The notes under the pieces are model-generated. The model saw nothing but the letters and a program-made list of their open reading frames with translations, had not been told where the DNA came from and ran no database searches. Below are positions 1 to 7,832 of a DNA stretch of 64,000 bases, piece by piece (position 1 is the stretch's first letter; every line of letters starts with the position of its first letter). A program made the position numbers and the translations under genes. This stretch comes from Paraburkholderia aspalathi (GTDB taxonomy: Bacteria > Pseudomonadota > Gammaproteobacteria > Burkholderiales > Burkholderiaceae). The stretch covers positions 434,001 to 498,000 of the forward strand of contig NZ_FPBH01000002.1 in NCBI RefSeq assembly GCF_900116445.1. The letters run 5' to 3'.

Positions 1-115
1 CGCTATTTGTATAGGTCAAACCTAGATCGATGATCCCATAGAGGGTCACGCTGCTTTGTCCGTGCGCAGCCAGACAGGTCAGCGCAAGCGGCAATGCCAG
101 GCAACAACTCTTCAT
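1..115 (-). CDS. Outer-membrane porin, 5' end only (cut by window edge)
   Basis: The complement of 115-1 reads MKSCCLALPLALTCLAAH, a cleavable signal peptide, followed by GQSSVTLYGIIDLGLTYTNS. The QSSVTLYG start of the mature barrel is the hallmark of Burkholderia-type trimeric general porins (OmpC/Gram-negative porin family). The start at 115 is chosen because GGAG at 125-122 lies six bases upstream; the ATG at 121 touches the Shine-Dalgarno and would add only MQ. About 38 residues are visible; the rest lies outside the window. A 27-bp palindrome sits about 100 bp upstream. A complete paralogue with the same N-terminus is at 15911-17047. Substrate cannot be inferred. Confidence 0.85.
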   Translation of the reverse strand, partial: MKSCCLALPLALTCLAAHGQSSVTLYGIIDLGLTYTNS

Positions 116-215
116 CTGCATCTCCAATTTTGTTAGTCATACTATTTATAATTGACGTGACCTTGGCGAATCCGGTTTCGTGATCCGCGGAGCGTGCGAG
201 ATCCCCTGCGTCCCA

Positions 216-242
216 CGTTAATTGATAGTCAATCAATTAACG
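216..242. promoter_or_regulatory. 27-bp palindromic operator upstream of the edge porin
   Basis: CGTTAATTGAT at 216-226 and its exact reverse complement ATCAATTAACG at 232-242 are separated by AGTCA. Eleven perfect base pairs with a 5-bp spacer suit a dimeric repressor or activator site. It lies about 100 bp before the porin start at 115. No regulator can be assigned to it from sequence. Confidence 0.55.
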
Positions 243-377
243 CAAGGCTAGCATAATTGCCATCCCTGTCAATACTTTAGTTGGCTTTGGCAGATGCGGA
301 GAAACCCTTGATTGGCGGGCTGGGCCACCCGCTCACCGACGTGAGAAGAATTCACGTGGGACCGACATCATCAATGA

Positions 378-608
378 TCAGGCCAGGTGCTTAACCATGA
401 ATACCCGCTTTAAACCTTTCTCCTCCGCCCGGTGCGTTTTGGCATAACCGATACGAGAGATATAAGGCGAGTAGGCCTGTCGAACGATTTCCTCGACAGC
501 TTCAAGGTCGGCAAGAATGGCGAGGCGGGGATCGGGATGCATTGTCATGTTTCGCAAGTATTCGACTGAAGGCGCGGTGGTGAATATAGTAGCTCGTTCA
601 TGAGCCAA
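378..608 (-). pseudogene. GNAT acetyltransferase N-terminal remnant
   Basis: A 76-codon frame, possibly starting at 548, contains DLEAVEEIVRQAYSPYISRIG. This resembles the first helix of GNAT N-acetyltransferases (the DAEAIAALVRAAYAPYVxRIG pattern). After RIG the similarity stops: the remaining 22 residues do not look like the GNAT acetyl-CoA-binding core, and no continuation is visible in the other two frames. I read it as a decayed gene fragment. An unrelated small protein is possible but less likely. Confidence 0.4.
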
Positions 609-706
609 AACACCGATCCAGCGTTATGCAATTGATGGCACTCCGAACGGAGTCCGCGAAATCCAATCACCCTATCCCTTTCCATGTCCAGGCAGATTCG
701 CGGGTC

Positions 707-1072
707 TCACCGCGGCACGGTGGAATTCTGCCGGATCGTGCGAACGAGAAATATCACTGACAAGATGGTCAACGCCGCGAGCGTCACCGGCCCGATCGTT
801 TTCATGACGTCATGTGAAAACCATCCGACTAGAGCATCACAGGCTTGTATGGATCCCAACAGCAGCGCCAGAACGGTGACACCTGAGCGAGAGCGCATGG
901 CAAACGCAATCAGCGCTGCAATAGCAAGAGGTACGCTACGGGCGACGCCGTACATTGCTGCAATGTGAACCGCCGGTTGCCCGATGACCATTGCCAGCGA
1001 GAACGCTGCGCTGACCAGCGCGTTGATACTGGTGATGGTTGCGCAAACATAGAACGCGAATTTTGTGCTCAT
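707..1072 (-). CDS. Small integral membrane protein, unknown function
   Basis: 121 residues, almost entirely hydrophobic, with about four predicted transmembrane stretches (roughly residues 6-30, 35-60, 65-82 and 90-112) and a basic C-terminus (RTIRQNSTVPR). I do not recognise the family; the size and layout are like DUF4267/DoxX-like small membrane proteins. It is divergent from a MarR regulator 48 bp away, so it is the likely target of that regulator. Confidence 0.6.
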   Translation of the reverse strand: MSTKFAFYVCATITSINALVSAAFSLAMVIGQPAVHIAAMYGVARSVPLAIAALIAFAMRSRSGVTVLALLLGSIQACDALVGWFSHDVMKTIGPVTLAALTILSVIFLVRTIRQNSTVPR

Positions 1073-1120
1073 AAAGAATCGTTCTCTATGTGAATTATAT
1101 GGGCAATGTAATATGTACAG

Positions 1121-1561
1121 ATGAAACCGTCAAGCCATCTGACCGATACTTCGGGATACATGTTAAGCAAGCTCGGACAGGCAGTGACCGAGCAGTTCGC
1201 CCAACGGTTGCGTTCGATAGGGATTCGTCCGAAGCATTGCGGCCTGCTCGCCGCAATCCGCAGCATGCCGATGACATCGCAACTGGCGCTCGGGCAGGCT
1301 TTGAACCTCGTGCCGAGCGCGATCGTCACAATGATCGACGATCTGGAAGCACTCGGCGCAATCAATCGGATCGCGGATGAAACGGACCGGCGTCGATACG
1401 CGATCGAACTTACAGAAAAAGGCGCGGCAATGCTGCAGCAAGCGACAGCAATCGCCCAACAGGTAGATGACGCAATACTCGATTCTCTTGGGAAAACCGA
1501 GCGGGATACGCTGCATCAACTCTTGAGAAAGCTGGCCACTCGCTCGTTGCAGCAGGGCTGA
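1121..1561 (+). CDS. MarR-family transcriptional regulator
   Basis: 146 residues with the winged-helix pattern of MarR proteins. QLALGQALNLVPSAIVTMIDDLEALGAI forms the helix-turn-helix (about residues 53-80) and ADETDRRRYAIELTEKG the wing (about 85-101). N- and C-terminal helices provide dimerisation. No clear Shine-Dalgarno precedes 1121, so a start at 1160 (MLSKLGQ) is possible. Divergent from the membrane protein at 707-1072. It has no Cys near the N-terminus, so there is no sign of an OhrR-like redox sensor. Confidence 0.8.
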   Translation: MKPSSHLTDTSGYMLSKLGQAVTEQFAQRLRSIGIRPKHCGLLAAIRSMPMTSQLALGQALNLVPSAIVTMIDDLEALGAINRIADETDRRRYAIELTEKGAAMLQQATAIAQQVDDAILDSLGKTERDTLHQLLRKLATRSLQQG

Positions 1562-1728
1562 CATCTTCGTCCACCGCAATCCGCTTTTTTGAGCATCTCG
1601 GCCATTCGAGTTGTCGCATGGAACCGCCAAGGAGTGTACGCTCCTCGCCGAACCCGGAAGTTCGATGCGCGGCACCAAATTCGGTGAACACCTATGTGGC
1701 CATACGCGCTCGTCAATGCGAACGTGGG

Positions 1729-1741
1729 GTATCCTGATTCC
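1729..1741 (-). promoter_or_regulatory. GntR operator site H (before aconitase-X genes)
   Basis: On the minus strand this reads GGAATCAGGATAC, matching the island consensus GGATMCARRATAY at 12 of 13 positions. It ends 31 bp before the start of the aconitase-X large subunit. Confidence 0.5.
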
Positions 1742-1772
1742 TGTTGCGAGTAACCACAACAAAGAGGCGACA

Positions 1773-3029
1773 GTGCTTGAACTATCAGTTCGTGACAAAG
1801 CGATGCTGAGCGGCGAATTGGGTGATGGTGCAGCGCTTGCGATGCGTATCGTCGTCGCCACGGCGCATGTGATGAACGCTCAAAGACTTGTCGACATTTC
1901 CTCCGCTCATATCGACGGGTGTCTGTACCACGGATCCGTGAGTCTCGATTTCGTCGAGCGCTTTGTCGCATCCGGAACGCGGGTCGCCGTTCCGACCACG
2001 CTCAATGTCGGATCGCTCGACCTCATACACCCGGAGTTGTATCGCGGCAAACCGGCAACTGCGAACGCAGCAAAGCGCCTTATGGAGGCACATCTGGAAC
2101 TCGGATGCGAGGCGACCTTCACGTGCGCACCGTACCAGCTCAAGCACCGCCCACACCTGGGCGATCAGATCGCCTGGGCTGAATCGAATGCGATCGTTTT
2201 CGCCAACTCAGTTTTGGGCGCCCGGACGAGCCGCTACGGCGATTTTCTCGATCTCGCGGCAGCAATTACTGGCCGCGTCCCGTATGCCGGACTGCATGTC
2301 ACCGAAAACCGGGCCGCCCATGTTGTGTTCGCAACGCCCAACCTCAGTGATTCACCGCGGCGCGACGCCTATTTCGCCGCTCTCGGCTTTCTTCTCGGCC
2401 TTAAAGCTGGAGCGACGGTAGCCGCGATCACCGGATTACCTGCGGACACGACAGAAGACGAATTGAAATCTCTTGGCGCCGCGGCTGCATCCAGCGGCTC
2501 AGTGGCGCTCTTTCACGCAGTAGGAATTACCCCAGAAGCTCCGACGCTTGACGCCGCGCTACAGGGCGGCGAGCCGGAGCAGACGATTATTGTAAGCGAG
2601 GCTGACCTTGCTGCGATCCATCGTAAGTGGAACGATGCTCGCTCCAGTGGGCCACTCGCCGCGATCAGCCTGGGAACACCACATTTTTCGGTCGACGAGT
2701 TCCACCGGCTCGCCAAACTGTTCGAATCACACACAGGGCCGCTCCGATGCGGCTTCTATGTCAATACGAGTCGTTATGTTCTCTGGCAGATCGAAGAGGA
2801 AGGACTCGCCCAACGACTGGCCTCGCGTGGCGTTCAGATTGTGGTGGACACATGTACCTACATCACTCCCGTGATGAAACAGATCAACGGACTGGTAATG
2901 ACCAACTCAGGGAAGTGGGCTCACTATGCCCCTGCGAACATCGGCGTCACAGTCGCGTTCGGGAGCATGGCCGAATGTGTTCGCTCCGCCTTCGAAGGGA
3001 GAGTTTGCATTGATGAACTGGCCTGCTAA
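1773..3029 (+). CDS. Aconitase-X large subunit (DUF521), likely cis-3-hydroxy-L-proline dehydratase
   Basis: 418 residues of the AcnX (DUF521) family. Signature segments include ESNAIVFANSVLGARTSRYG and ITGRVPYAGLH, plus GCEATFTCAPYQ, VVDTCTYITP and GKWAHYAPANIG, which supply conserved Cys and substrate residues. Characterised AcnX enzymes are cis-3-hydroxy-L-proline dehydratases forming 1-pyrroline-2-carboxylate, or mevalonate-5-phosphate dehydratases in archaea. The hydroxyproline context and the LDH2-type reductase in the same regulon favour the former. The GTG at 1773 is chosen over ATG 1611 because AAAGAGG lies just upstream and the added N-terminus has no family similarity. The gene overlaps the small subunit by 17 bp. 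Iron-sulphur content is inferred from the family. Confidence 0.85.
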   Translation: MLELSVRDKAMLSGELGDGAALAMRIVVATAHVMNAQRLVDISSAHIDGCLYHGSVSLDFVERFVASGTRVAVPTTLNVGSLDLIHPELYRGKPATANAAKRLMEAHLELGCEATFTCAPYQLKHRPHLGDQIAWAESNAIVFANSVLGARTSRYGDFLDLAAAITGRVPYAGLHVTENRAAHVVFATPNLSDSPRRDAYFAALGFLLGLKAGATVAAITGLPADTTEDELKSLGAAAASSGSVALFHAVGITPEAPTLDAALQGGEPEQTIIVSEADLAAIHRKWNDARSSGPLAAISLGTPHFSVDEFHRLAKLFESHTGPLRCGFYVNTSRYVLWQIEEEGLAQRLASRGVQIVVDTCTYITPVMKQINGLVMTNSGKWAHYAPANIGVTVAFGSMAECVRSAFEGRVCIDELAC

Positions 3030-3510
3030 AGCTACAACCATGATCCCGCCCACTCTCGAGCTTGACGGCCAGGTCCTCGTGCCGGGGCGAGCAAGCGGCC
3101 TCGCAATCGCGCTGCCCCCGCTGAGCTTCTGGGGCGGCTACGACGCTGAAAACGGGATGATCATCGACAAGACACATGCGGGCTACGGACAAAGCCTGAA
3201 AGATCGGATACTTGTGATGCCGCGGGCGCGCGGGTCCAGCTCCAGCAGCAGCGTGCTGGCTGAAGCATTGCGCAACCGCACTGGCCCCAGCGGCATCGTA
3301 CTGGCGGAACGCGACCTGATTCTTGCCATCGGCGTTATTGCCGCCAACGAACTCTATGCCCTGAACGTACCCGTCGTGAGTGTTGGCGAAGACGTGTTTG
3401 CGCAAATTGCGTCTGTCACCGCAACACTGGAGATTGACGCCGGCGATACGTCGCGCCCCGCGAGAATTTACGTCACCGACAGTGAACGTGATGGGAACCG
3501 CAAGCCATAG
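3013..3510 (+). CDS. Aconitase-X small subunit (DUF126 swivel domain)
   Basis: 165 residues matching DUF126, the partner of DUF521 in two-subunit AcnX enzymes. PRARGSSSSSSVLAEALRN carries the conserved serine-rich active-site loop, and GLAIALPPLSFWGGYD plus GPSGIVLAERDLILAIG are typical of the swivelling domain. The start at 3013 overlaps the large-subunit gene, which implies translational coupling; ATG 3040 is an alternative. Together the two subunits should form the dehydratase acting on cis-3-hydroxy-L-proline. It ends in the gap before the convergent semialdehyde dehydrogenase gene. Confidence 0.85.
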   Translation: MNWPAKATTMIPPTLELDGQVLVPGRASGLAIALPPLSFWGGYDAENGMIIDKTHAGYGQSLKDRILVMPRARGSSSSSSVLAEALRNRTGPSGIVLAERDLILAIGVIAANELYALNVPVVSVGEDVFAQIASVTATLEIDAGDTSRPARIYVTDSERDGNRKP

Positions 3511-3590
3511 TGATTCCGGCATGCGGCTCGGTCGTATAAACGAAACTAGTTGTACCCGAGAAGCAAGAGAAAACTGTCGTCGCGAGCACC

Positions 3591-5714
3591 CTACCCCAGG
3601 CGCTTCTGGGTCACCGGCGAAAATCCTGTGCTCGCTTCAATCGCGCTGACGTTCTCAGGTCTCTCGAACGCATCAGGAGCGTCGTCGCCGGGACTACGCT
3701 GCCGTCCGATGGCCTTGAAAAAGGTCTCGAGACCTGATGGCAGGAAGAACCACGCCCAGTGCAAATCTTCGGTTCCTTCGTTTATCAACGTATGCGATTG
3801 CTGTGGACCCAGGAAAATTGTCATACCTGGCTCGATCAGGTAATCGCGCCCTTCCACAACCGCCTTGCCCTTGCCTCGGATGAAGTGAAGCACCTCTTCA
3901 GACTCGGCGTGCGCGTGCAGACGAACAAAGCCACCCGGCGGCACGGTCTGCGTGCCAGCCGAAAACGGGCGTTGCATCGATACAAGGTGGGGCGCAACGT
4001 GAACGGCTGCATAGCCATTTGCCGGCACCGGTTGCCAGTAGCTCTCCTCGTTGCGCGGATAGACGATCAGGAACTGCGGCTTGCTACCACTGTCGCCTGG
4101 ACCTACCACGGAGTCTCCGTTGTCACGTGCTCCACCTGTCAGTTCTCCGTCAACCAGACGCCAAACGGCCAATGGATTGGCTTCTTTCACCGCAGCCGGC
4201 AGCAATGCATCCGGCAGATCCTGATAGCACACAGGTCGCAGGAACCGGTCGATCGCCGTCGCGCCCACCGACGTGAACATCGGATTCGATGTGGACGGAA
4301 AGGGGCCGCCATGAACCATCGCATTGCAGACTTCCACCCCCGTCGGGAAACCGTTGGCGAGGATACGGCCGGCCTTGCGCTCAAGAATCGGCAACAGGCG
4401 CTGCGCGTCTGCATAGTCCACAGCGTCGATCTGCAGAGTGACGGTAAGCTGCCCTTCCACGTGTTCCGCGACCGAAAGCAGTTCATCAAAGTCGCGTGCA
4501 CGAATCACCACAGACGCCGGGCCAAACATCTCTGCTTCGAGCTCGGGCGTAGCCAGCAGGCGTTGAGCATCGGTCACATACAGGGCAGCCTGCGCGGCAT
4601 TCGGAAATTCGCCCGCCGACACGCCCTGTGCCACCTTCGTCACGCCCTGAACCCCATCGACCTTCTGCGCTCCACTGCGGAAGGCATCGAAGATTCCGGG
4701 TGTCAACATCGTCTGTGCCGGTTTTGCCGCCAACGATTCACCTGCAGCCTTGATGAATCGATCAAGGTCCGGACCGTCAATCGCCAGAACCAGGCCTGGA
4801 TTCGTGCAGAACTGCCCAGCACCCAGCGTCAACGAATCCGCGAAGGCCTTCCCGATCGCCTCGGCGCGGCTCGCTAGTGCACCGGGGAACAGAAACACCG
4901 GGTTGATACTGCTCATTTCGGCGTAGACAGGAATAGGTTCGGCTCTAGCGTTCGCGATTCGCACAAGCGCGAGGCCGCCCTGACGGGAACCCGTGAACCC
5001 AACTGCCTTGATGACCGGATGCGCGACCAACGCTTCCCCGAGTTTGCGGCCAGCGCCAAAAAGCAGCGAAAACACGCCCTCCGGCAATCCATGCCCCCTG
5101 ACTGCTTTCTGGATTGCGCGCCCTACCAATTCTGACGTTCCAAGATGCGCGCCGTGTGCTTTCACGATTACCGGTGCGCCGGCTGCGAGTGCCGAAGCGG
5201 TGTCGCCTCCCGCAACTGAGAACGCAAGTGGAAAGTTACTCGCGCCAAACACCGCGACGGGACCAACCGGCACTTTCGCGAGGCGCAAGTCCGCACGAGG
5301 GAGCGGCTGCCGCTCAGGCTGTGCGTGATCGATCGTCGAACTGAGAAAATGCCCATCGCGGACGACCTTCGCAAAAAGGCGTAGCTGACCGACAGTCCGG
5401 CCGCGCTCACCCTGCAAACGCGTAATCGGGAGGCCGGTCTCCGCATGTGCCCGTTCGATCAGCTCATCTCCGATGCCGAGGATATTGTCGGCAATTGCGT
5501 CCAGAAATGCGGCACGTTTCGCTAGCGTGACGTTCCGGAAAACGTCGAAGGCCTGAGCCGCCAGAGAGGCTGCGCGCTCCACTTCCGCGGCACCACCCAT
5601 ACCGAAGGATGGCTCCGAAATCTCCGAGTTGCTTGCGGGATTGAACGCGCGCTGGCTGCCTTCGGTGCCACGCACCGCCGAAAAGCCGATAAGCATGTCG
5701 CCAGTAATGGTCAT
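3591..5714 (-). CDS. Ketoglutarate-semialdehyde dehydrogenase with fused C-terminal cupin
   Basis: 707 residues in two parts. Residues 1-525 are an aldehyde dehydrogenase of the 2-oxoglutarate-semialdehyde type used for hydroxyproline: N160 in FGASNFPL, K185, E266 in YAEMSSINP, catalytic C303 in [10 protein letters not shown], and the typical end [17 protein letters not shown]. Residues 545-670 are a cupin, with H600-x-H602-x3-E606 and H641 as likely metal ligands. Family members normally stop near residue 525, so the cupin is an addition. The dehydrogenase would oxidise 2-oxoglutarate semialdehyde to 2-oxoglutarate, the last step of trans-4-hydroxyproline breakdown. It is transcribed after the deaminase gene at 5748-6650, 33 bp apart. 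Cupin role unknown: sugar or imino-acid ligand binding, or isomerase activity, are possible. Confidence 0.88.
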   Translation of the reverse strand: MTITGDMLIGFSAVRGTEGSQRAFNPASNSEISEPSFGMGGAAEVERAASLAAQAFDVFRNVTLAKRAAFLDAIADNILGIGDELIERAHAETGLPITRLQGERGRTVGQLRLFAKVVRDGHFLSSTIDHAQPERQPLPRADLRLAKVPVGPVAVFGASNFPLAFSVAGGDTASALAAGAPVIVKAHGAHLGTSELVGRAIQKAVRGHGLPEGVFSLLFGAGRKLGEALVAHPVIKAVGFTGSRQGGLALVRIANARAEPIPVYAEMSSINPVFLFPGALASRAEAIGKAFADSLTLGAGQFCTNPGLVLAIDGPDLDRFIKAAGESLAAKPAQTMLTPGIFDAFRSGAQKVDGVQGVTKVAQGVSAGEFPNAAQAALYVTDAQRLLATPELEAEMFGPASVVIRARDFDELLSVAEHVEGQLTVTLQIDAVDYADAQRLLPILERKAGRILANGFPTGVEVCNAMVHGGPFPSTSNPMFTSVGATAIDRFLRPVCYQDLPDALLPAAVKEANPLAVWRLVDGELTGGARDNGDSVVGPGDSGSKPQFLIVYPRNEESYWQPVPANGYAAVHVAPHLVSMQRPFSAGTQTVPPGGFVRLHAHAESEEVLHFIRGKGKAVVEGRDYLIEPGMTIFLGPQQSHTLINEGTEDLHWAWFFLPSGLETFFKAIGRQRSPGDDAPDAFERPENVSAIEASTGFSPVTQKRLG

Positions 5715-5747
5715 GTCGATATCCTCAAAAAAGGACCGAGGCCTTCC

Positions 5748-6650
5748 TTAATAACCGAGTGCCTTGAGGTCTTCCAGCGTCTTGCGCGTGATGGCGATGG
5801 TGGTCTCGCGCTCTTCGCCTACCAGATCGAGGCGCGGTGGTTTCACGGTTTCCGCCGAACCCGTGATGATGTGCTCAGCGAGCTTGATGTGCTGGACCAG
5901 TTTCACTACGGTGTCGAGGTGGAACAGAGGAGTCAGGGCGGCATACAGTTTGCGTGCTGACACGAAATCACCCTTGACTGCGAAATTCAGAAGGTTGACC
6001 GATTCCTTGGGCAGCGCGTTCGCCATCCCTGAGACCCATGCCGTTACGCCCAGTGCGGCACTTTCAAGAATCAGATCGTCAACACCGCAGACCACCGCAA
6101 GGCGGCCGTCGAACCGGCTGATCAGATCGGTCACACGCGTAGTTTCGTACGACTCTTCCTTGATTGCCACAATGGTGGGTTCCTCGAGCAGTTGCTCGAC
6201 GACGCCAGGCGTCAGGTCCACCCCATAGCCACGCGGATTGTTGTACAGCAGGATATCAAGGCTGGATGCCTGCGCAACGGTCTTGTAAAAAGCCACCGTT
6301 TCACGAACATCCGACTTGTAGGTCAAGCCCGGGAAGACCATCAAGCCATCGATGCCGATCTTTTCGGCTTCCTTGGCATACGCCACGGCGTTCCCGGTGT
6401 TCGTTTCAGCCAGGCCCGAAATGATGGGCACGCGGCCCTTGATCACCTCTTTCGCCGTACGCAGGACCGTCAGTTTTTCTTCCGGTGTGAGTTGTGCGTT
6501 CTCGCCCACCATGCCCATCATCACCACACCGCTGACACCATTCGCGATCAGGCGTTCAAGTCCAGCGCGGATAGCCTCGATGTCGAGCGTGAAGTCGGAT
6601 TTCAGTTTGGTGGTAACTGCGGGGAAGACGCCTTGCCAGTTGATAGCCAT
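5748..6650 (-). CDS. DHDPS-family 1-pyrroline-4-hydroxy-2-carboxylate deaminase, paralogue 1
   Basis: 300 residues, a (beta/alpha)8 class-I aldolase-type lyase of the dihydrodipicolinate synthase family. Schiff-base lysine K164 lies in TIVAIKEES, Y136 in LLYNNPRGYG, and GMVGE replaces the usual GTTGE. Between the epimerase/dehydrogenase genes and a semialdehyde dehydrogenase, the expected reaction is deamination/dehydration of 1-pyrroline-4-hydroxy-2-carboxylate to 2-oxoglutarate semialdehyde. The start at 6650 (MAINWQG) follows GAAGGA at proper spacing. A close paralogue is at 10163-11065. Operator sites A and B precede the gene. Confidence 0.85.
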   Translation of the reverse strand: MAINWQGVFPAVTTKLKSDFTLDIEAIRAGLERLIANGVSGVVMMGMVGENAQLTPEEKLTVLRTAKEVIKGRVPIISGLAETNTGNAVAYAKEAEKIGIDGLMVFPGLTYKSDVRETVAFYKTVAQASSLDILLYNNPRGYGVDLTPGVVEQLLEEPTIVAIKEESYETTRVTDLISRFDGRLAVVCGVDDLILESAALGVTAWVSGMANALPKESVNLLNFAVKGDFVSARKLYAALTPLFHLDTVVKLVQHIKLAEHIITGSAETVKPPRLDLVGEERETTIAITRKTLEDLKALGY

Positions 6651-6702
6651 GATCCATTCCTTCTCTAAAGCCGAGGGTCCGTGACGCCTCGCGCATAATG
6701 TG

Positions 6703-6719
6703 TATATTGGATCCAAATA
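6703..6719. promoter_or_regulatory. GntR operator site A
   Basis: TATATTGGATCCAAATA holds the perfect palindrome TTGGATCCAA at 6707-6716. It lies 53 bp before the deaminase start at 6650, in the promoter of the deaminase/semialdehyde dehydrogenase operon. Confidence 0.65.
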
Positions 6720-6770
6720 AGACACTCAAAAAAATGCTGCGACACCTGCAGCATTTAAGAGAAGTTATTT

Positions 6771-6790
6771 AGTATCCTGGATCCAATGTT
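6771..6790 (-). promoter_or_regulatory. GntR operator site B
   Basis: The minus strand reads ATTGGATCCAGGATACT, a full match to the island consensus. It is the second site before the deaminase operon, 68 bp from site A. From 6791 to about 6937 I see no gene or motif. Confidence 0.6.
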
Positions 6791-6937
6791 CAGAATTAAA
6801 GCACGAAACAAAGCCGAGGATTCTAGAGGTTTACCCTGGACGATACACCGCGTTTACGACGCATGGACGTCAAAACGCAAGCCTGAACGGCGAGTCATTT
6901 TCAATATGGATAGCTAACCATAACTCGCACGAAAGAA

Positions 6938-6969
6938 GAGAGCGCGTTCTGTAATTTATGTGCGCTCTC
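6938..6969 (-). terminator. Possible terminator of the GntR gene
   Basis: GAGAGCGC at 6938-6945 pairs with GCGCTCTC at 6962-6969 (16-base loop). On the minus strand the stem is followed by TTCTTTCG, which is modestly T-rich, 50 bases after the GntR stop at 7022. Confidence 0.45.
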
Positions 6970-7021
6970 AGCTTGTCAAAGGGTAGACGGGATGAAGAAT
7001 GACAGACGATGGCTAGCGCAA

Positions 7022-7744
7022 TCAGCGCGTTACCACCGCGTCAACAACCGACATGATCTGCTGTGCGGCCGTCTTGACGTGCTGCTCCAGCAGTTTGGCC
7101 CCAAGCTTCGCGTCGCGCTTCCTGCATGCCTGGACCAAGGCCATGTGCTCGTCGTGCGACTGTTCGCGGATCGGCACCTGCACGGCCTGAAAGCGGAAAT
7201 ACCGATCGCAGCGGTCATGCAAGACCCGCAACATCTGCAGCGTGATATCCCGCTGCGCAGGCAGATAAAGCGTTTCGTGCAAACGCCAGTTCAACTGCCC
7301 CCAGACACCCGAGTCCGCCTTGTCCATTTCCTTGACAAGCCGTTCCGCCTTGCCCATCTCGGCCTCGCTAATGCGCGGAATAGCTTCGGAAAAGATCCAC
7401 GGTTCAAGACGTAGCCTGATGTCGAACGTCTCCTTCACTTCGTCTATCGACAGTTCGGAGACGTAGGCGCCCTTGTGGGGGACATTGGTCAGCAACCCCT
7501 CTGCCGTTAAACGGGTGATGGCCTCACGGATAGGAACGCGGCTGACGCCGAGTTCCTCGGCGAGCGCTTCCTGCCGCAATGGTTCACCCGGAGCCAGGTC
7601 GCCGCTCAGGATTCGCTGCCGAACCGCCGTTGTGACGAGTTCGACTGTAGTTGGGCGGACAATCTTGCGCGTGCTTTCGTCCGCGATAACTTCGCTCATC
7701 GTGGACGCTTCTTTGGTACGACGTTTGGCGGCTACCGGGGGCAT
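7022..7744 (-). CDS. GntR-family (FCD subfamily) regulator of the hydroxyproline island
   Basis: 240 residues. The winged helix-turn-helix lies at about 30-95 (LRQEALAEELGVSRVPIREA then LTAEGLLTNVPHKGAYV). The C-terminal all-helical FCD ligand domain lies at about 105-230, with the expected metal-binding pattern (R-x3-E in RLRLEPW, N-x3-H in NWRLHE, then H in EQSHDEHMALV and EQHVKTA). FCD regulators bind organic or imino acids and usually repress. Nine look-alike operators occur before all island transcripts, including two just upstream of this gene, which implies autoregulation. The start could also be 7699 (MSEVIAD). The inducer is inferred to be hydroxyproline or a pathway intermediate. 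Confidence 0.9.
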   Translation of the reverse strand: MPPVAAKRRTKEASTMSEVIADESTRKIVRPTTVELVTTAVRQRILSGDLAPGEPLRQEALAEELGVSRVPIREAITRLTAEGLLTNVPHKGAYVSELSIDEVKETFDIRLRLEPWIFSEAIPRISEAEMGKAERLVKEMDKADSGVWGQLNWRLHETLYLPAQRDITLQMLRVLHDRCDRYFRFQAVQVPIREQSHDEHMALVQACRKRDAKLGAKLLEQHVKTAAQQIMSVVDAVVTR

Positions 7745-7756
7745 GATCAGTTTCAG

Positions 7757-7775
7757 TAAAGGATTCAGGATACTG
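7757..7775 (+). promoter_or_regulatory. GntR operator site C1 (autoregulatory)
   Basis: AAAGGATTCAGGATACT matches site B (GGATCCAGGATACT) with one change in 14. It begins 13 bp upstream of the GntR start codon, so binding should block gntR transcription. Confidence 0.6.
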
Positions 7776-7800
7776 TGAGCATGCTACCACGGCATCGGCT

Positions 7801-7820
7801 TTCGGATACAAAATCCAATG
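7801..7820 (+). promoter_or_regulatory. GntR operator-like site C2
   Basis: TTCGGATACAAAATCCAATG fits the left half of the consensus (GGATACA) and part of the right half. It lies between the amidohydrolase stop and site C1 and may be a second, weaker autoregulatory site. Confidence 0.4.
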
Positions 7821-7832
7821 GCCGGCGCTGCG

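Noticed and set aside
3..236. A 77-codon minus-strand frame at the left edge
   Set aside because: It overlaps the porin in another frame and has no family similarity; the porin frame has a signal peptide and a correctly spaced ribosome-binding site.
3759..4877. Long plus-strand frame opposite the semialdehyde dehydrogenase
   Set aside because: Rich in Arg, His and Cys with no recognisable domain, which is typical of antisense shadows in G+C-rich genes.
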